Source: JBGPTK01 sp041497605 (lineage in GTDB: Bacteria > Acidobacteriota > Terriglobia > Acidiferrales > UBA7541). From it: a stretch of DNA of 17,040 nt. The position numbers were made by a program, and so were the translations under genes. The notes beneath the pieces were generated by a model. The model worked only from the letters and a program-made list of their open reading frames with translations. It was not told where the DNA came from and did not search any database. Positions 1-7,867 of this stretch are shown here, one piece after another; the stretch's first letter is position 1; each line of letters begins with the position of its first letter. Where the stretch lies: NCBI GenBank assembly GCA_041497605.1, contig JBGQGW010000053.1, positions 1 to 17,040 on the forward strand, read 5' to 3'.

Positions 1-1113
1 CGCCAGTTCATGGAAGCGGAGATGCGGCCGATTCTGCGCGAGTACGAGCGCGCGGATAAATTTCCGCTGGAGCAGATCCGCAAGCTGGGAGAGATGGGCT
101 GCTGCGGAATGCTGGTTCCGGAAGAGTGGGGCGGCGCCGGCACGGACACCATCAGTTACGTGGTGATGATCGAGGAAGTGGCGCGGGTGTGCGCTTCGAC
201 GGCCATCACTCTGAGCGTGACGAACTCCGTGGCGTCGGTGCCGCTGCTGCGGCATGGCAGCGAAGCGCAGAAGAAGAAATATCTGCCGCCACTGGCGCGC
301 GGGGAAATGCTGGGCGCGTTCTGCCTGACCGAGCCGCAAGCGGGCTCGGATGCGGCGGGAATTCAGGCGCGGGCCGTGCGGCAGGGCAACGAATATATTT
401 TGAATGGCACCAAGAGCTGGGTGACCATCGGTAGCGATGCCGGTATTTGCATCGCGTTTGCGAAGACGGACCCGAATGCCGGCGCCCGGGGAATCACTGC
501 TTTTCTGGTGGAGCCTACATTTCCAGGTTTTCGCGTGGCGCGGCAGGAAGAAAAAATGGGAATGCGGCTTTCGCATTCGGTGGAAATTTCCTTGCAGGAT
601 TGCCGGGTGCCCGCGGAAAACCGGTTGGGTGAAGAGGGAAGCGGGCTCAAGATCGCGCTCGAAGCGCTGGATGGCGGCCGGGTGGGAGTGGCGGCGCAGG
701 GAGTAGGCCTGGCGCAGGGCGCGCTGGAAGCGGCCACGCGTTACGCGAAACAGCGGCGCGCCTTCGGGAAAACGATCGGCGAATTCCAGGCGATTCAATG
801 GATGCTGGCCGACATGCAAACAGAAATCGAGGCGGCGCGCGGGCTGACCTATTACGCGGCCTGGCAGAGGGATCATGACGTGCGAAAGCTGAAGGCATCC
901 GCCTCGCGCGCCAAACTGTATTCCAGTGAGATGGTGAACCGCGTGGTGGCCAAGGCCGTGCAGATTCACGGCAGCGCGGGCTATTCGCGCGAGAGTGATG
1001 TGGAACGCTATTACCGGGACGCGCGCGTGCTGACCATTTACGAAGGGACCAGTGAAATGCAACGCGTGGTGATCGCTCGCGAGTTGCTCGCCCGGGCCGG
1101 GGGCGCGTCGTGA
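1..1113 (+). CDS. Acyl-CoA dehydrogenase, 5' end outside the window
   Basis: This is a FAD-dependent acyl-CoA dehydrogenase, which oxidises an acyl-CoA to the trans-2-enoyl-CoA and passes electrons to electron-transfer flavoprotein in the cytoplasm. The frame is open from base 1 (RQF before the first Met at base 10), and the visible 370 residues begin where the family's first helix is already under way, so about 15 N-terminal residues are missing and the Met at base 10 is unlikely to be the start. Visible motifs are the flavin/substrate signature AFCLTEPQAGSD, KSWVTIGSDAG in the middle beta-domain, and the C-terminal IYEGTSEMQRVVIAREL, whose Glu is the usual catalytic base of short-chain types. 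The substrate chain length cannot be read from sequence; short-chain or branched-chain is most likely. The stop codon overlaps the GTG start of trpS by 4 nt. Confidence 0.93.
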   Translation, partial: RQFMEAEMRPILREYERADKFPLEQIRKLGEMGCCGMLVPEEWGGAGTDTISYVVMIEEVARVCASTAITLSVTNSVASVPLLRHGSEAQKKKYLPPLARGEMLGAFCLTEPQAGSDAAGIQARAVRQGNEYILNGTKSWVTIGSDAGICIAFAKTDPNAGARGITAFLVEPTFPGFRVARQEEKMGMRLSHSVEISLQDCRVPAENRLGEEGSGLKIALEALDGGRVGVAAQGVGLAQGALEAATRYAKQRRAFGKTIGEFQAIQWMLADMQTEIEAARGLTYYAAWQRDHDVRKLKASASRAKLYSSEMVNRVVAKAVQIHGSAGYSRESDVERYYRDARVLTIYEGTSEMQRVVIARELLARAGGAS

Positions 1114-2387
1114 CCCCGCCGCAACAGGATCCGGCGATCCACGATGCCGGGAAGATTCAACCTGCTGTTCGCAAGGGACGCCGCCAGCGAGTGTTGAGCG
1201 GCATGCGTCCGACGGGACCACTCCACATTGGGCACTTTTTCGGGGCGCTCTCCAACTGGCTGAAGCTGCAGGAAGAGTATGAATGCTTCTATTTTGTGGC
1301 GGACTGGCACGCGCTGACGACGCATTACGCGGATACTTCGCTGGTCGCGCAGAACACGTTTGCAGTCACGGCCGATTGGCTCTCGGTGGGGCTGGACCCG
1401 GAGAAATCGACTATTTTTTTGCAGTCGGATGTGCTGGAGCACGCGGAATTGCACCTGCTGCTTTCGATGGTGACGCCGCTGAGCTGGCTGGAACGCGTGC
1501 CAACGTATAAAGAACAAATCGAGAATCTGAAGGAAAAGGACCTGAGCACGTACGGTTTTCTGGGCTACCCGCTTCTGCAGGCGGCGGACATCGTGATGTA
1601 CGGCGATCCGAAAGCAGGGCTGCTGGTTCCAGTGGGCGAAGACCAGGTGCCGCATGTGGAGATGACGCGCGAGGTGGTACGGCGGTTCAATACCGCGTAC
1701 GCGCCTGTCAATTGGGGGAAGGCGCGGGCGAAAGCCGTGGAAGCGCTGGCCAAGGAATTAAAGCTGCCGGTGACGGCGGAGGAAGCGAAGTCTGAAGGAA
1801 CGTTCCTGAAACTGGATGAAGCTTTGCGGCCACTGTCACTCGATCATCGTCTGTCGCTGCTCGCCAATGCCGGCGTGCCTGTGGAACACGTCTTGCGCGA
1901 GCCGCAGGTGATGCTGACGGAGACGCCGCGCGTGCCAGGCACCGATGGCAGGCGGATGGCGAAAAGTTATGGGAATGCGATCTGGCTCAGCGACCCGCCG
2001 GATGAGATCCGCAAGAAAGCCAAAGACATGATGACGGACCCGCAGCGGGTCCGCCGCACCGATCCGGGGCGACCGGAAATTTGTCCCGTGTTCGCGTACC
2101 ACAATTTGTTTTCGCCGCCGGAAATAATTTCATGGTCGGAGCAGGGCTGCCGGAGCGCAGGAATCGGATGCGTGGAATGCAAGAAGGCCATGGCTGACCG
2201 CCTGATCCAATGGATCGAGCCGATCCAGGTGAAGCGCCGGGAGTTCGATGCGAATCCGCAGCGCGTGTGGGATATATTGGATCAAGGATCGGCGAAGGCG
2301 CACCGCGTGGCGAAGAAAACCATGAAGCGCGTGCGCGATGCGATTTTCGGGTGGGACCAGGTGCGAACACGGCTGGGGCGTGGCTGA
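1110..2387 (+). CDS. trpS: Tryptophan--tRNA ligase with an internal insertion
   Basis: This class Ic aminoacyl-tRNA synthetase charges tRNA-Trp with tryptophan in the cytoplasm. The HIGH-type signature is GPLHIGHF (residues 36-43). The KMSKS loop is RMAKSYGN (282-289). GEDQVPHVEMTREV (176-189) is the conserved segment before the second half of the catalytic core, and the C-terminal part has GCRSAGIGCVECKK, typical of the family. At 425 aa it is longer than the usual 330-350. Most of the excess is a segment at about residues 199-262, between the VEMTREV region and the TETPRVPGTDG strand. The GTG start gives a 4-nt overlap with the upstream stop. The family core begins only near residue 26 (RQRVLSGM), so a later start is possible. 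The last codons and the stop lie in a repeat-like CTGAAGCCGGCC motif. Confidence 0.93.
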   Translation: MTPPQQDPAIHDAGKIQPAVRKGRRQRVLSGMRPTGPLHIGHFFGALSNWLKLQEEYECFYFVADWHALTTHYADTSLVAQNTFAVTADWLSVGLDPEKSTIFLQSDVLEHAELHLLLSMVTPLSWLERVPTYKEQIENLKEKDLSTYGFLGYPLLQAADIVMYGDPKAGLLVPVGEDQVPHVEMTREVVRRFNTAYAPVNWGKARAKAVEALAKELKLPVTAEEAKSEGTFLKLDEALRPLSLDHRLSLLANAGVPVEHVLREPQVMLTETPRVPGTDGRRMAKSYGNAIWLSDPPDEIRKKAKDMMTDPQRVRRTDPGRPEICPVFAYHNLFSPPEIISWSEQGCRSAGIGCVECKKAMADRLIQWIEPIQVKRREFDANPQRVWDILDQGSAKAHRVAKKTMKRVRDAIFGWDQVRTRLGRG

Positions 2388-2395
2388 AGCCGGCC
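2376..2395 (+). repeat. CTGAAGCCGGCC repeat over the trpS stop codon, copy 1
   Basis: The motif CTGAAGCCGGCC at 2384-2395 contains the trpS TGA (2385-2387), with related G-rich sequence before it. The same 12-mer at 10561-10572 contains the stop of the antitoxin gene, again preceded by a similar GGTGCGGGC-like context. GGCTGAAGCC can fold back (GGCT/AGCC), so this may be a small palindromic repeat that supplies gene ends. Confidence 0.45.
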
Positions 2396-2420
2396 CCTAC
2401 AGAAGCTACAGGAAAACTAC

Positions 2421-3197
2421 ATGGCGACACCTTATAAAATTCAACTGGATGTGTACGAAGGGCCGCTGGATTTGCTGCTGGATTTGATTCGCAAGCAGGA
2501 AATCGACATTCACAATATCCCCATCGCGAAAATCACCTCGCAATATCTGCAATATTTGAGGCACCTGGAAGAACTGGATATCGATCTGAGCTCCGACTTT
2601 TTGTACATGGCGGCAACGCTGATTCACATCAAATCGAAGATGCTGCTGCCGCCCGATCCGCTGGCCGGGACGGAAGATCAGCAGGACCCGCGGGACGAGC
2701 TGGTTCACCGGCTGCTGGAACACGAAAAATTCAAGAATGCGGCGCAACTGCTGTATCAGAAGCAGCAGGTGGAAGCGCACGTGTGGTCGCATCCGGATTT
2801 GTCGCTCTACGATGATGAAGTGACGGAAGGCGAGCTAGTCGTCTCGCTGGTGGACCTGGTGAAAGTGTTCCAGCAAGTGCTCGAGCGGCGGCGCGAAATT
2901 CCGCAGATGGAGCTGCAGCACGAAACGTATACCGTCGCGCAAATGATGGATCTGTTGCGGAAGCAATTGTTGGCGAGCGATGAGCCGGTTTCGCTGACGG
3001 GATTTTTCGAGTCCTGCGCCTCCAGGCGCGCTATGATCGTATCCTTCCTGGCGGTGCTGGAGATGGTTCGGCTGCAGGCGGTGGTTCTGGTGCAGCCGGA
3101 AGCGTTCGCGGATATCCGGCTGCGGAAGCACAGGATGTTTGACCTGATATTTTCTGGTGAAGACTTCAAATCCAAGATTGACGAGCAATACGGCTAA
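2421..3197 (+). CDS. scpA: Segregation and condensation protein A (kleisin)
   Basis: ScpA is the kleisin subunit of the SMC-ScpAB condensin that compacts and segregates the chromosome. It bridges the SMC heads and binds ScpB. The N-terminal signature DVYEGPLDLLLDLIRKQEIDI (residues 9-29) is the SMC-neck-binding part of the family. The middle is charged and helical. The C-terminal segment from about residue 190 (SCASRRAMIVSFLAVLEMVR) matches the winged-helix end. The length of 258 aa is normal. The ATG has an AGGA box about 8 nt upstream (ACAGGAAAAC). The gene lies 33 nt after trpS and 2 nt before scpB, so it is probably translated with its partner. Confidence 0.95.
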   Translation: MATPYKIQLDVYEGPLDLLLDLIRKQEIDIHNIPIAKITSQYLQYLRHLEELDIDLSSDFLYMAATLIHIKSKMLLPPDPLAGTEDQQDPRDELVHRLLEHEKFKNAAQLLYQKQQVEAHVWSHPDLSLYDDEVTEGELVVSLVDLVKVFQQVLERRREIPQMELQHETYTVAQMMDLLRKQLLASDEPVSLTGFFESCASRRAMIVSFLAVLEMVRLQAVVLVQPEAFADIRLRKHRMFDLIFSGEDFKSKIDEQYG

Positions 3198-3199
3198 CC

Positions 3200-4084
3200 A
3201 TGACACCACAAGAAATTCAATCGGCGCTGGAAGCGATCATCTACGCGGCGGATGAGCCGGCCACGATCCAGCAATTGACGGCTGCGATTGGCGCGGAAAA
3301 GACGGAAGTGCAGGCGGCGCTCGATCTGCTGGTGGCCTCGTATGCCGCCGACGACCGCGGCATTGAAATCCGCAAGGTTGCCGGCGGATACAAGTATTAC
3401 ACCAAGGCCCAGCACCATGAAGTAGTGCGAAAATTCATCAAGTCGCTGCGGCCGCCGCTGCGCTTGACCATGCCGGCGCTCGAGACGCTGGCGGTGATCG
3501 CCTACAAGCAGCCGGTGACCATCCCGGAGATTCAGGAAATCCGCGGCGTCAGCGCTTCGGGGGTAATCAAGACGCTGCTGGAACGGCGGCTGATCACTAC
3601 GGCTGGGCGTAAGCCGGTTATCGGGCGGCCGATTTTGTATCGCACGTCGAAAGAATTCATGATGCGCTTCGGACTAAGCGATCTCGATGAACTGCCAAGC
3701 TTGAAGGAATTCGAGCAACTCGCTCAGGCCGCGCTGGGATCCGATTCAGGAATTGCGCCGATGGAGCCGGAACTGGCTGGCGAGATGACTGAAGCAGCCG
3801 AAACCAAGGAACCGTCCGTGGCCGCGGAGGACCAGTTGCCGGTGGGTAGCAATGGAGAGCCTGCCGCGAATCCGGCTGTGGCTGACACTGAAGCATCCCA
3901 TTCCGACTCCGGAGAACAAACCGCAGAGGCGCAGAGCACTTCCGAGAATACAATGTCCGCCGCGGCGGGGGCCGGCGGCACGCACGAAGCGTCGAACGTG
4001 GTGAACAGGGGAGAAGAATCCCAGGAATCCGCCGAGAAGGTAACTCTTTCGGAAGAAGGCCCACCTTTCCCGCCATCGTCGTAA
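3200..4084 (+). CDS. scpB: Segregation and condensation protein B with long acidic tail
   Basis: ScpB dimerises and binds the ScpA kleisin in the SMC condensin complex. Residues 1 to about 175 form the two winged-helix domains of the family. Visible marks are IQSALEAIIYAADEP at the start, LETLAVIAYKQPVTIPEIQEIRG (93-115, the most conserved stretch) and GRPILYRTSKEFMMRFGL (142-159). The core ends at LPSLKEFEQL. Residues 181-294 are a low-complexity tail rich in Glu, Ala, Ser and Pro, with no predicted fold by eye. Family members are usually near 190 aa, so the tail adds about 110 residues. The gene starts 2 nt after scpA and is followed 54 nt later by the pseudouridine synthase gene, a common neighbour. 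Confidence 0.95.
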   Translation: MTPQEIQSALEAIIYAADEPATIQQLTAAIGAEKTEVQAALDLLVASYAADDRGIEIRKVAGGYKYYTKAQHHEVVRKFIKSLRPPLRLTMPALETLAVIAYKQPVTIPEIQEIRGVSASGVIKTLLERRLITTAGRKPVIGRPILYRTSKEFMMRFGLSDLDELPSLKEFEQLAQAALGSDSGIAPMEPELAGEMTEAAETKEPSVAAEDQLPVGSNGEPAANPAVADTEASHSDSGEQTAEAQSTSENTMSAAAGAGGTHEASNVVNRGEESQESAEKVTLSEEGPPFPPSS

Positions 4085-4125
4085 ACCTTTCCGTCAGTCG
4101 ATTCGTAGGACTCTTTAGCATGGAC

Positions 4126-4130
4126 AGGAG
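4126..4130 (+). promoter_or_regulatory. Ribosome binding site of the pseudouridine synthase
   Basis: AGGAG lies 8 nt before the ATG at 4139, and it fixes that start. An out-of-frame ATG at 4120 precedes it and is ignored. Confidence 0.75.
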
Positions 4131-4138
4131 AAATTCCG

Positions 4139-4975
4139 ATGCTTGAGCGGCTACAGAAGATCATCTCGCGCGCGGGAGTGGCGTCCCGCAGGCATGCGGA
4201 GCAGCTCATCTTGTCGGGACAGGTGACGGTGAACGGTCAAACGGTGACCGAGCTGGGCACGAAAGCGGATAGCGAGCGCGACCACATCAAAGTCATGGGC
4301 AAGCTGGTCCACGACGAGCCACACAAGAAAATCTACGTTTTGCTGAACAAGCCGGCGGGAGTGGTGGCCACGATGAGCGATCCCGAAGGGCGGCAATCGC
4401 TGCGGGATTTCCTGCACGGAATCCCGGGAAGGGTTTATCCCGTGGGCCGATTGGAATATCACACCTCGGGGTTGGTGTTGCTGACGAATGACGGCGACCT
4501 GGCGAGCCGCGTGCTGCGGGCGCATGGGCTGCCGCAGACCTACGCAATCAAAGTGAAGGGCCAGCTAAGTCCCGGTGAATTGACGGCGATTGAAACAGAG
4601 ACCGGGATCCGGCTGCGCCCGCTGGGCAAGGCGCCGAACGCCTGGTATGAAGCTACGATGACCAGCGCGCGGCGCGACCGCCTGCGCAAGCGGATCGAGA
4701 AGCAAAGGCACCCGATCGAAAAAATGAGGCGCACGGGGCTGGGGAACCTGGAACTCGAGAAAATCGCTCCGGGGCAACACCGGCTGCTGAACCCGGAAGA
4801 AGTTGCGGGTCTTGAACGGGCGGTAAAAAAAGCTGCGGAAGGGAAGGCGGGGCGGGCGACAATTGTAACGCGTCCGGAAAGCACTCCGCACCCACCGAGC
4901 GCAGGGCGTCATCGCAGGACCGGCGGTCATTCGGGTGGGCGTTCCAAGAATTCAGGAAAGAGAAGATCTAAATGA
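4139..4975 (+). CDS. rluB: RsuA/RluB-family rRNA pseudouridine synthase with Asp-to-Glu change at the catalytic site
   Basis: This is an S4-domain pseudouridine synthase of the RsuA/RluB/RluE/RluF group, which isomerises a specific uridine in 23S or 16S rRNA. The S4 RNA-binding domain covers residues 1-58 (RLQKIISRAGVASRRHAEQLI, VTVNG). The catalytic domain starts at YVLLNKPAGVV (66-76). Motif II, normally GRLDxxTxGLLLLTNDG, here reads GRLEYHTSGLVLLTNDG, so the catalytic Asp is Glu106 (codon 4454-4456). The rest of the domain looks intact (GLGNLELEKIAPGQHRLL), and a basic C-terminal tail (KNSGKRRSK) is present. The start has a strong AGGAG at 4126-4130, 8 nt upstream. The stop overlaps hisC by 4 nt. 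The rluB symbol rests on the neighbourhood with scpAB; the exact target uridine is not certain. Confidence 0.88.
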   Translation: MLERLQKIISRAGVASRRHAEQLILSGQVTVNGQTVTELGTKADSERDHIKVMGKLVHDEPHKKIYVLLNKPAGVVATMSDPEGRQSLRDFLHGIPGRVYPVGRLEYHTSGLVLLTNDGDLASRVLRAHGLPQTYAIKVKGQLSPGELTAIETETGIRLRPLGKAPNAWYEATMTSARRDRLRKRIEKQRHPIEKMRRTGLGNLELEKIAPGQHRLLNPEEVAGLERAVKKAAEGKAGRATIVTRPESTPHPPSAGRHRRTGGHSGGRSKNSGKRRSK

Positions 4976-6111
4976 CAAGACCAGTCCGCGAACTTGTCCC
5001 GGCTTTCATTCGCAACATCGAGCCGTACGTTCCCGGAAAACCAATCGAAGACGTGGAACGCGAGCTGGGAATGCACTGCGTGAAGCTGGCGTCCAATGAG
5101 AATCCGCTGGGCCCATCGCCTCGAGGGATTGAAGCGGCGAGGAAGGCGGTTGCGGAAGCAAACCGGTATCCCGATGGCGGCGGCTACTATTTGCGGAAGA
5201 AACTATCAGAGCGGCTTCGAGTTTCACTGGATCAGATTATCCTGGGCGCCGGCTCAACCGATTTGATCGAATTGGCGGCGAAGACGCTGCTGCACTCGGA
5301 CGATTCTGGAATCACCTCGCACGGTTCGTTTCCCATGTACTACATTGCGATCCGGGCAACGGGCGCGCGCCTGATCGAAGTGCCGCAGAAGGGTTACTTG
5401 ATCGATCTGGACGGAATCGCGCGCGCGATTGAACCGCGAACCAAGCTGATCTACCTGGCGAACCCGAACAATCCGACCGGCACTCTATTCAGCGCGGATG
5501 ATTTCGAACAGTTTCTGAACAAGATTCAGGAAGATGTCCTAGTGGTCCTCGACGAGGCTTATTTCGATTACGTGGAGCGCCCGAATTATTCGCGTTCCGT
5601 GGATCTGGTGCGCGAGGGGCGAAACGTGCTGGTTCTGCGCACCTTTTCGAAAGTATACGGACTGGCGGGGCTGCGGATTGGCTATGGCGTCGGCCCCAGC
5701 GAGCTGCTCGAAGAGCTTAATAAACTTCGCCTGCCATTCAACACTTCCATCGGGGCGCAGGCAGCGGCGCTGGCGGCGCTGGACGATTTTGAGCATGTGA
5801 GGCGCTCGGTGGATTCGAATCGCGCGGGCCTGGCGCAGCTTGGGAAAGGGCTGGCGGAGCTGAACCTGGCGTTCGTGCCCTCGGTTGGAAATTTCGTGCT
5901 GGTGGAAACGGGTGGTGACGCCGAAGCACTGGCTCAGGAATTAATGAAGCTGGGAGTGATTGTCCGGCCGATGCGCTGGATGGGCTTCCCGAGCGCGATC
6001 CGCGTGACCGTGGGAACGGCGGAAGAAAACCGGATCTTTCTCTCCGCACTCGAAAAAGTTCGGAGTATCGCAAGCGCGCCGCAGGCCGGCGGCTCACAGG
6101 CGGTGCGATGA
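4972..6111 (+). CDS. hisC: Histidinol-phosphate aminotransferase
   Basis: This class I/II PLP-dependent aminotransferase of histidine synthesis interconverts imidazole-acetol phosphate and histidinol phosphate, using glutamate. Visible elements are KLASNENPLGPSP (38-50), the start of the HisC fold; ANPNNPTG (163-170) and VLDEAYFDY (192-200), which hold the PLP ring; and RTFSKVYGLAGLRIGYG (223-239) with the Schiff-base lysine at 227. The C-terminal half ends in the family's VRVTVGTAEEN-type segment (AIRVTVGTAEENRIF). The length of 379 aa is normal. The gene overlaps both neighbours by 4 nt and is not next to other his genes, so it is a dispersed hisC. Some such copies act on aromatic or other substrates, which cannot be excluded. 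Confidence 0.92.
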   Translation: MTRPVRELVPAFIRNIEPYVPGKPIEDVERELGMHCVKLASNENPLGPSPRGIEAARKAVAEANRYPDGGGYYLRKKLSERLRVSLDQIILGAGSTDLIELAAKTLLHSDDSGITSHGSFPMYYIAIRATGARLIEVPQKGYLIDLDGIARAIEPRTKLIYLANPNNPTGTLFSADDFEQFLNKIQEDVLVVLDEAYFDYVERPNYSRSVDLVREGRNVLVLRTFSKVYGLAGLRIGYGVGPSELLEELNKLRLPFNTSIGAQAAALAALDDFEHVRRSVDSNRAGLAQLGKGLAELNLAFVPSVGNFVLVETGGDAEALAQELMKLGVIVRPMRWMGFPSAIRVTVGTAEENRIFLSALEKVRSIASAPQAGGSQAVR

Positions 6112-6575
6112 GCCAGCGCCCGGCAGATCCGAATGACGAGAATTCCAGGGAGAAAAGGCCAAGAACGGCGCGCGACTCCATCTCGGGGATACTCAAGACC
6201 AGCCACAACATTGCCGTGGTGGGCCTCTCTTCGAAGCGATTCCGGCCGAGTTATGGAGTATCGGAATATCTGCAGAGCGTGGGATACCGGATTTTCCCTG
6301 TGAATCCAAACGAAAAAGAAATTCTCGGAGAGCGCTGTTACGCGCGGCTGGAAGATATTCCCGAGAAAATTGATATCGTGGATGTTTTCCGGCGATCCGA
6401 ATTTGTTCCCGAAATCGTGGAGAGCGCGATTAAGATCGGCGCGCGCGCGTTGTGGTTGCAGGAAGGCGTGATCCACCAGGAGGCGGCCGATCGTGCGCGA
6501 AGAGCAGGGCTGCTGGTGGTGATGGATTCGTGCATATTGAAAGAGCATGTAAAGCGGTTTCGCCTCGCGAAGTAG
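6108..6575 (+). CDS. CoA-binding domain protein (YccU-like)
   Basis: This is a small single-domain protein with a Rossmann-type CoA-binding fold, as in the N-terminal part of succinyl-CoA synthetase alpha and in stand-alone YccU proteins. Residues about 30-150 show the pattern: NIAVVGLSSKRFRPSYGVSEYL (first strand and nucleotide loop), YRIFPVNPNEKEILGERCY, IDIVDVFRRSEFVPEIV, ALWLQEGVIHQEAADRARRAG and the end VVMDSCILKEH. These are all typical of the family, whose cellular role is unknown. It overlaps hisC by 4 nt (ATGA) and is the last gene of the + strand run. Confidence 0.88.
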   Translation: MSQRPADPNDENSREKRPRTARDSISGILKTSHNIAVVGLSSKRFRPSYGVSEYLQSVGYRIFPVNPNEKEILGERCYARLEDIPEKIDIVDVFRRSEFVPEIVESAIKIGARALWLQEGVIHQEAADRARRAGLLVVMDSCILKEHVKRFRLAK

Positions 6576-6636
6576 CTGGTCCTTTCGAAAGAAAATCCCG
6601 ACAACTTAAAGGGTTTTTCCACGCGGCTGGATGACC

Positions 6637-6702
6637 TGGGTACGCCATTCTCCTGAACGGCGTTTCGCTGGCCGCCAATCGGGAGATTGGCGTTCCCGGG
6701 AA
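6637..6702 (+). repeat. Two-hairpin palindromic repeat, copy 1
   Basis: Two adjacent hairpins lie in the convergent gap. The first is CGCCATTC (6643-6650), loop TCCT, GAACGGCG (6655-6662), with one mismatch. The second is CGCCAATC (6673-6680), loop GGGA, GATTGGCG (6685-6692), with a perfect 8-bp stem. A second copy of the whole unit lies at 10590-10651. The copy here lies between the ends of two opposing transcription units, where it could act as a bidirectional terminator. The remaining gap sequence shows nothing else recognisable. Confidence 0.8.
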
Positions 6703-6748
6703 TACGGGCGCGTTTGGGATTACGGCGGGTGCAGGAAGAACTATGCCG

Positions 6749-7867
6749 TTAGGGGAGGGAATAAACGATCAGGTTGCGAGTGCCGGGTTGTTCCACGCCG
6801 AGGTAGCGGCCGTCCGGAGAGATGGCGAAATCGCGAAAAGTAAGAGAATGCAAAACGGTATCGAGATTGCCATCCGGGATGCTGACCCACACGAGATCCC
6901 CCGATTTGTGCTCGGGTCCCCGCTTCAGAAGCAGCCGGCGTTCGTCCCCGGCCCATTCGAAGCGGCCGAATCCTACGCGGACGTCGATCGCTTTCTGCGG
7001 CGCCGCTAGGTCGCGGATTTCGATCGTATCGCCATCGACGTAATAACCGGCCTTTGTGCCGGAGGGCGATAGCGAGAGTCCACCGTCAAAGCCGAAGAGT
7101 GTGGCGAGTTCCCGGCGAGTCTGTTTCACCAAGTCGAGCGCCACAAGTTGGATGGGCCCGCTCTGCGCTCGATCGCGTTCAATCGCGATGGCGGTGTTGT
7201 GCTTGGCGTCCCACTCGACGGCGGAGAAAAAATGGCCCTCGAAAAGTGGCGTCGTGGTTCCGCTGGCGGGACGGACTGAACTGATCGCATACAACATTCG
7301 TGGTTTTACCGCTTCGATCAGATACACAACCGTCGAGCCATCGGCCAGCCACTGCGCGTGAGTGGAGTCGGGAATGCCACTAGCCTTCGAGCCTTCCACG
7401 TTAATTTCCCGGCCATCGTCGGTCATCAACTCGGTGGTTTGGCCTTGCTTCGTGTCTCCCTGATCATTTGTCGCCTCATCGGTGAGCATTTCAATCGCCA
7501 GTTTATGGCCGTCGGGCGACCAGCTAATCGCCTGCACGGCGTAGCTGAAGGGGAGGAGAGTCTTGACGATTTTTTCGCTGGTGATGATGCGCGATTTTTT
7601 ACCTTCGGGGCTGGCGATCCAGATGTCCGCGCGCTCGAGGAAATATTTTTTCACCTTGATGGGGTGGCGGACAGAGAAAGCGACGCGTCCATCCGGGCCG
7701 AAGGCGAAGGAGGTGCATTCGTCTTCAATCGTGAACTTGGGTTTTTCCTGGGCGCCGAGGGCGGCTGCGAACGGCATCGCCACGCAAAATAAGATTGCGA
7801 AAAGTGAGATCAGGCGCGACGCGATGGGAAGAACGGTGCGCGGAGCGCAGGAAGGCTTAGGCATCAT
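6749..7867 (-). CDS. Exported TolB-like / WD40-like beta-propeller protein
   Basis: This 372-aa protein begins MMPKPSCAPRT and has a hydrophobic stretch ISLFAILFCVAMPFAAALGA (residues about 19-38) followed by Gln-Glu, a good signal peptide, so it is probably periplasmic. The mature part repeats blades typical of PD40/TolB propellers: CTSFAFGPDGRVAFSV, QAISWSPDGHKLAIE, AQWLADGSTVVYL, GGLSLSPSGTKAGYYVDGD and FAISPDGRYLGVEQPG. It has no enzyme motif, and the function is unknown. Such propellers often serve as binding scaffolds. The ATG at 7867 overlaps the rarA stop by 4 nt; a second ATG follows at once at 7864. The longer open frame upstream (to 8371) overlaps rarA and is not used. Confidence 0.82.
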   Translation of the reverse strand: MMPKPSCAPRTVLPIASRLISLFAILFCVAMPFAAALGAQEKPKFTIEDECTSFAFGPDGRVAFSVRHPIKVKKYFLERADIWIASPEGKKSRIITSEKIVKTLLPFSYAVQAISWSPDGHKLAIEMLTDEATNDQGDTKQGQTTELMTDDGREINVEGSKASGIPDSTHAQWLADGSTVVYLIEAVKPRMLYAISSVRPASGTTTPLFEGHFFSAVEWDAKHNTAIAIERDRAQSGPIQLVALDLVKQTRRELATLFGFDGGLSLSPSGTKAGYYVDGDTIEIRDLAAPQKAIDVRVGFGRFEWAGDERRLLLKRGPEHKSGDLVWVSIPDGNLDTVLHSLTFRDFAISPDGRYLGVEQPGTRNLIVYSLP

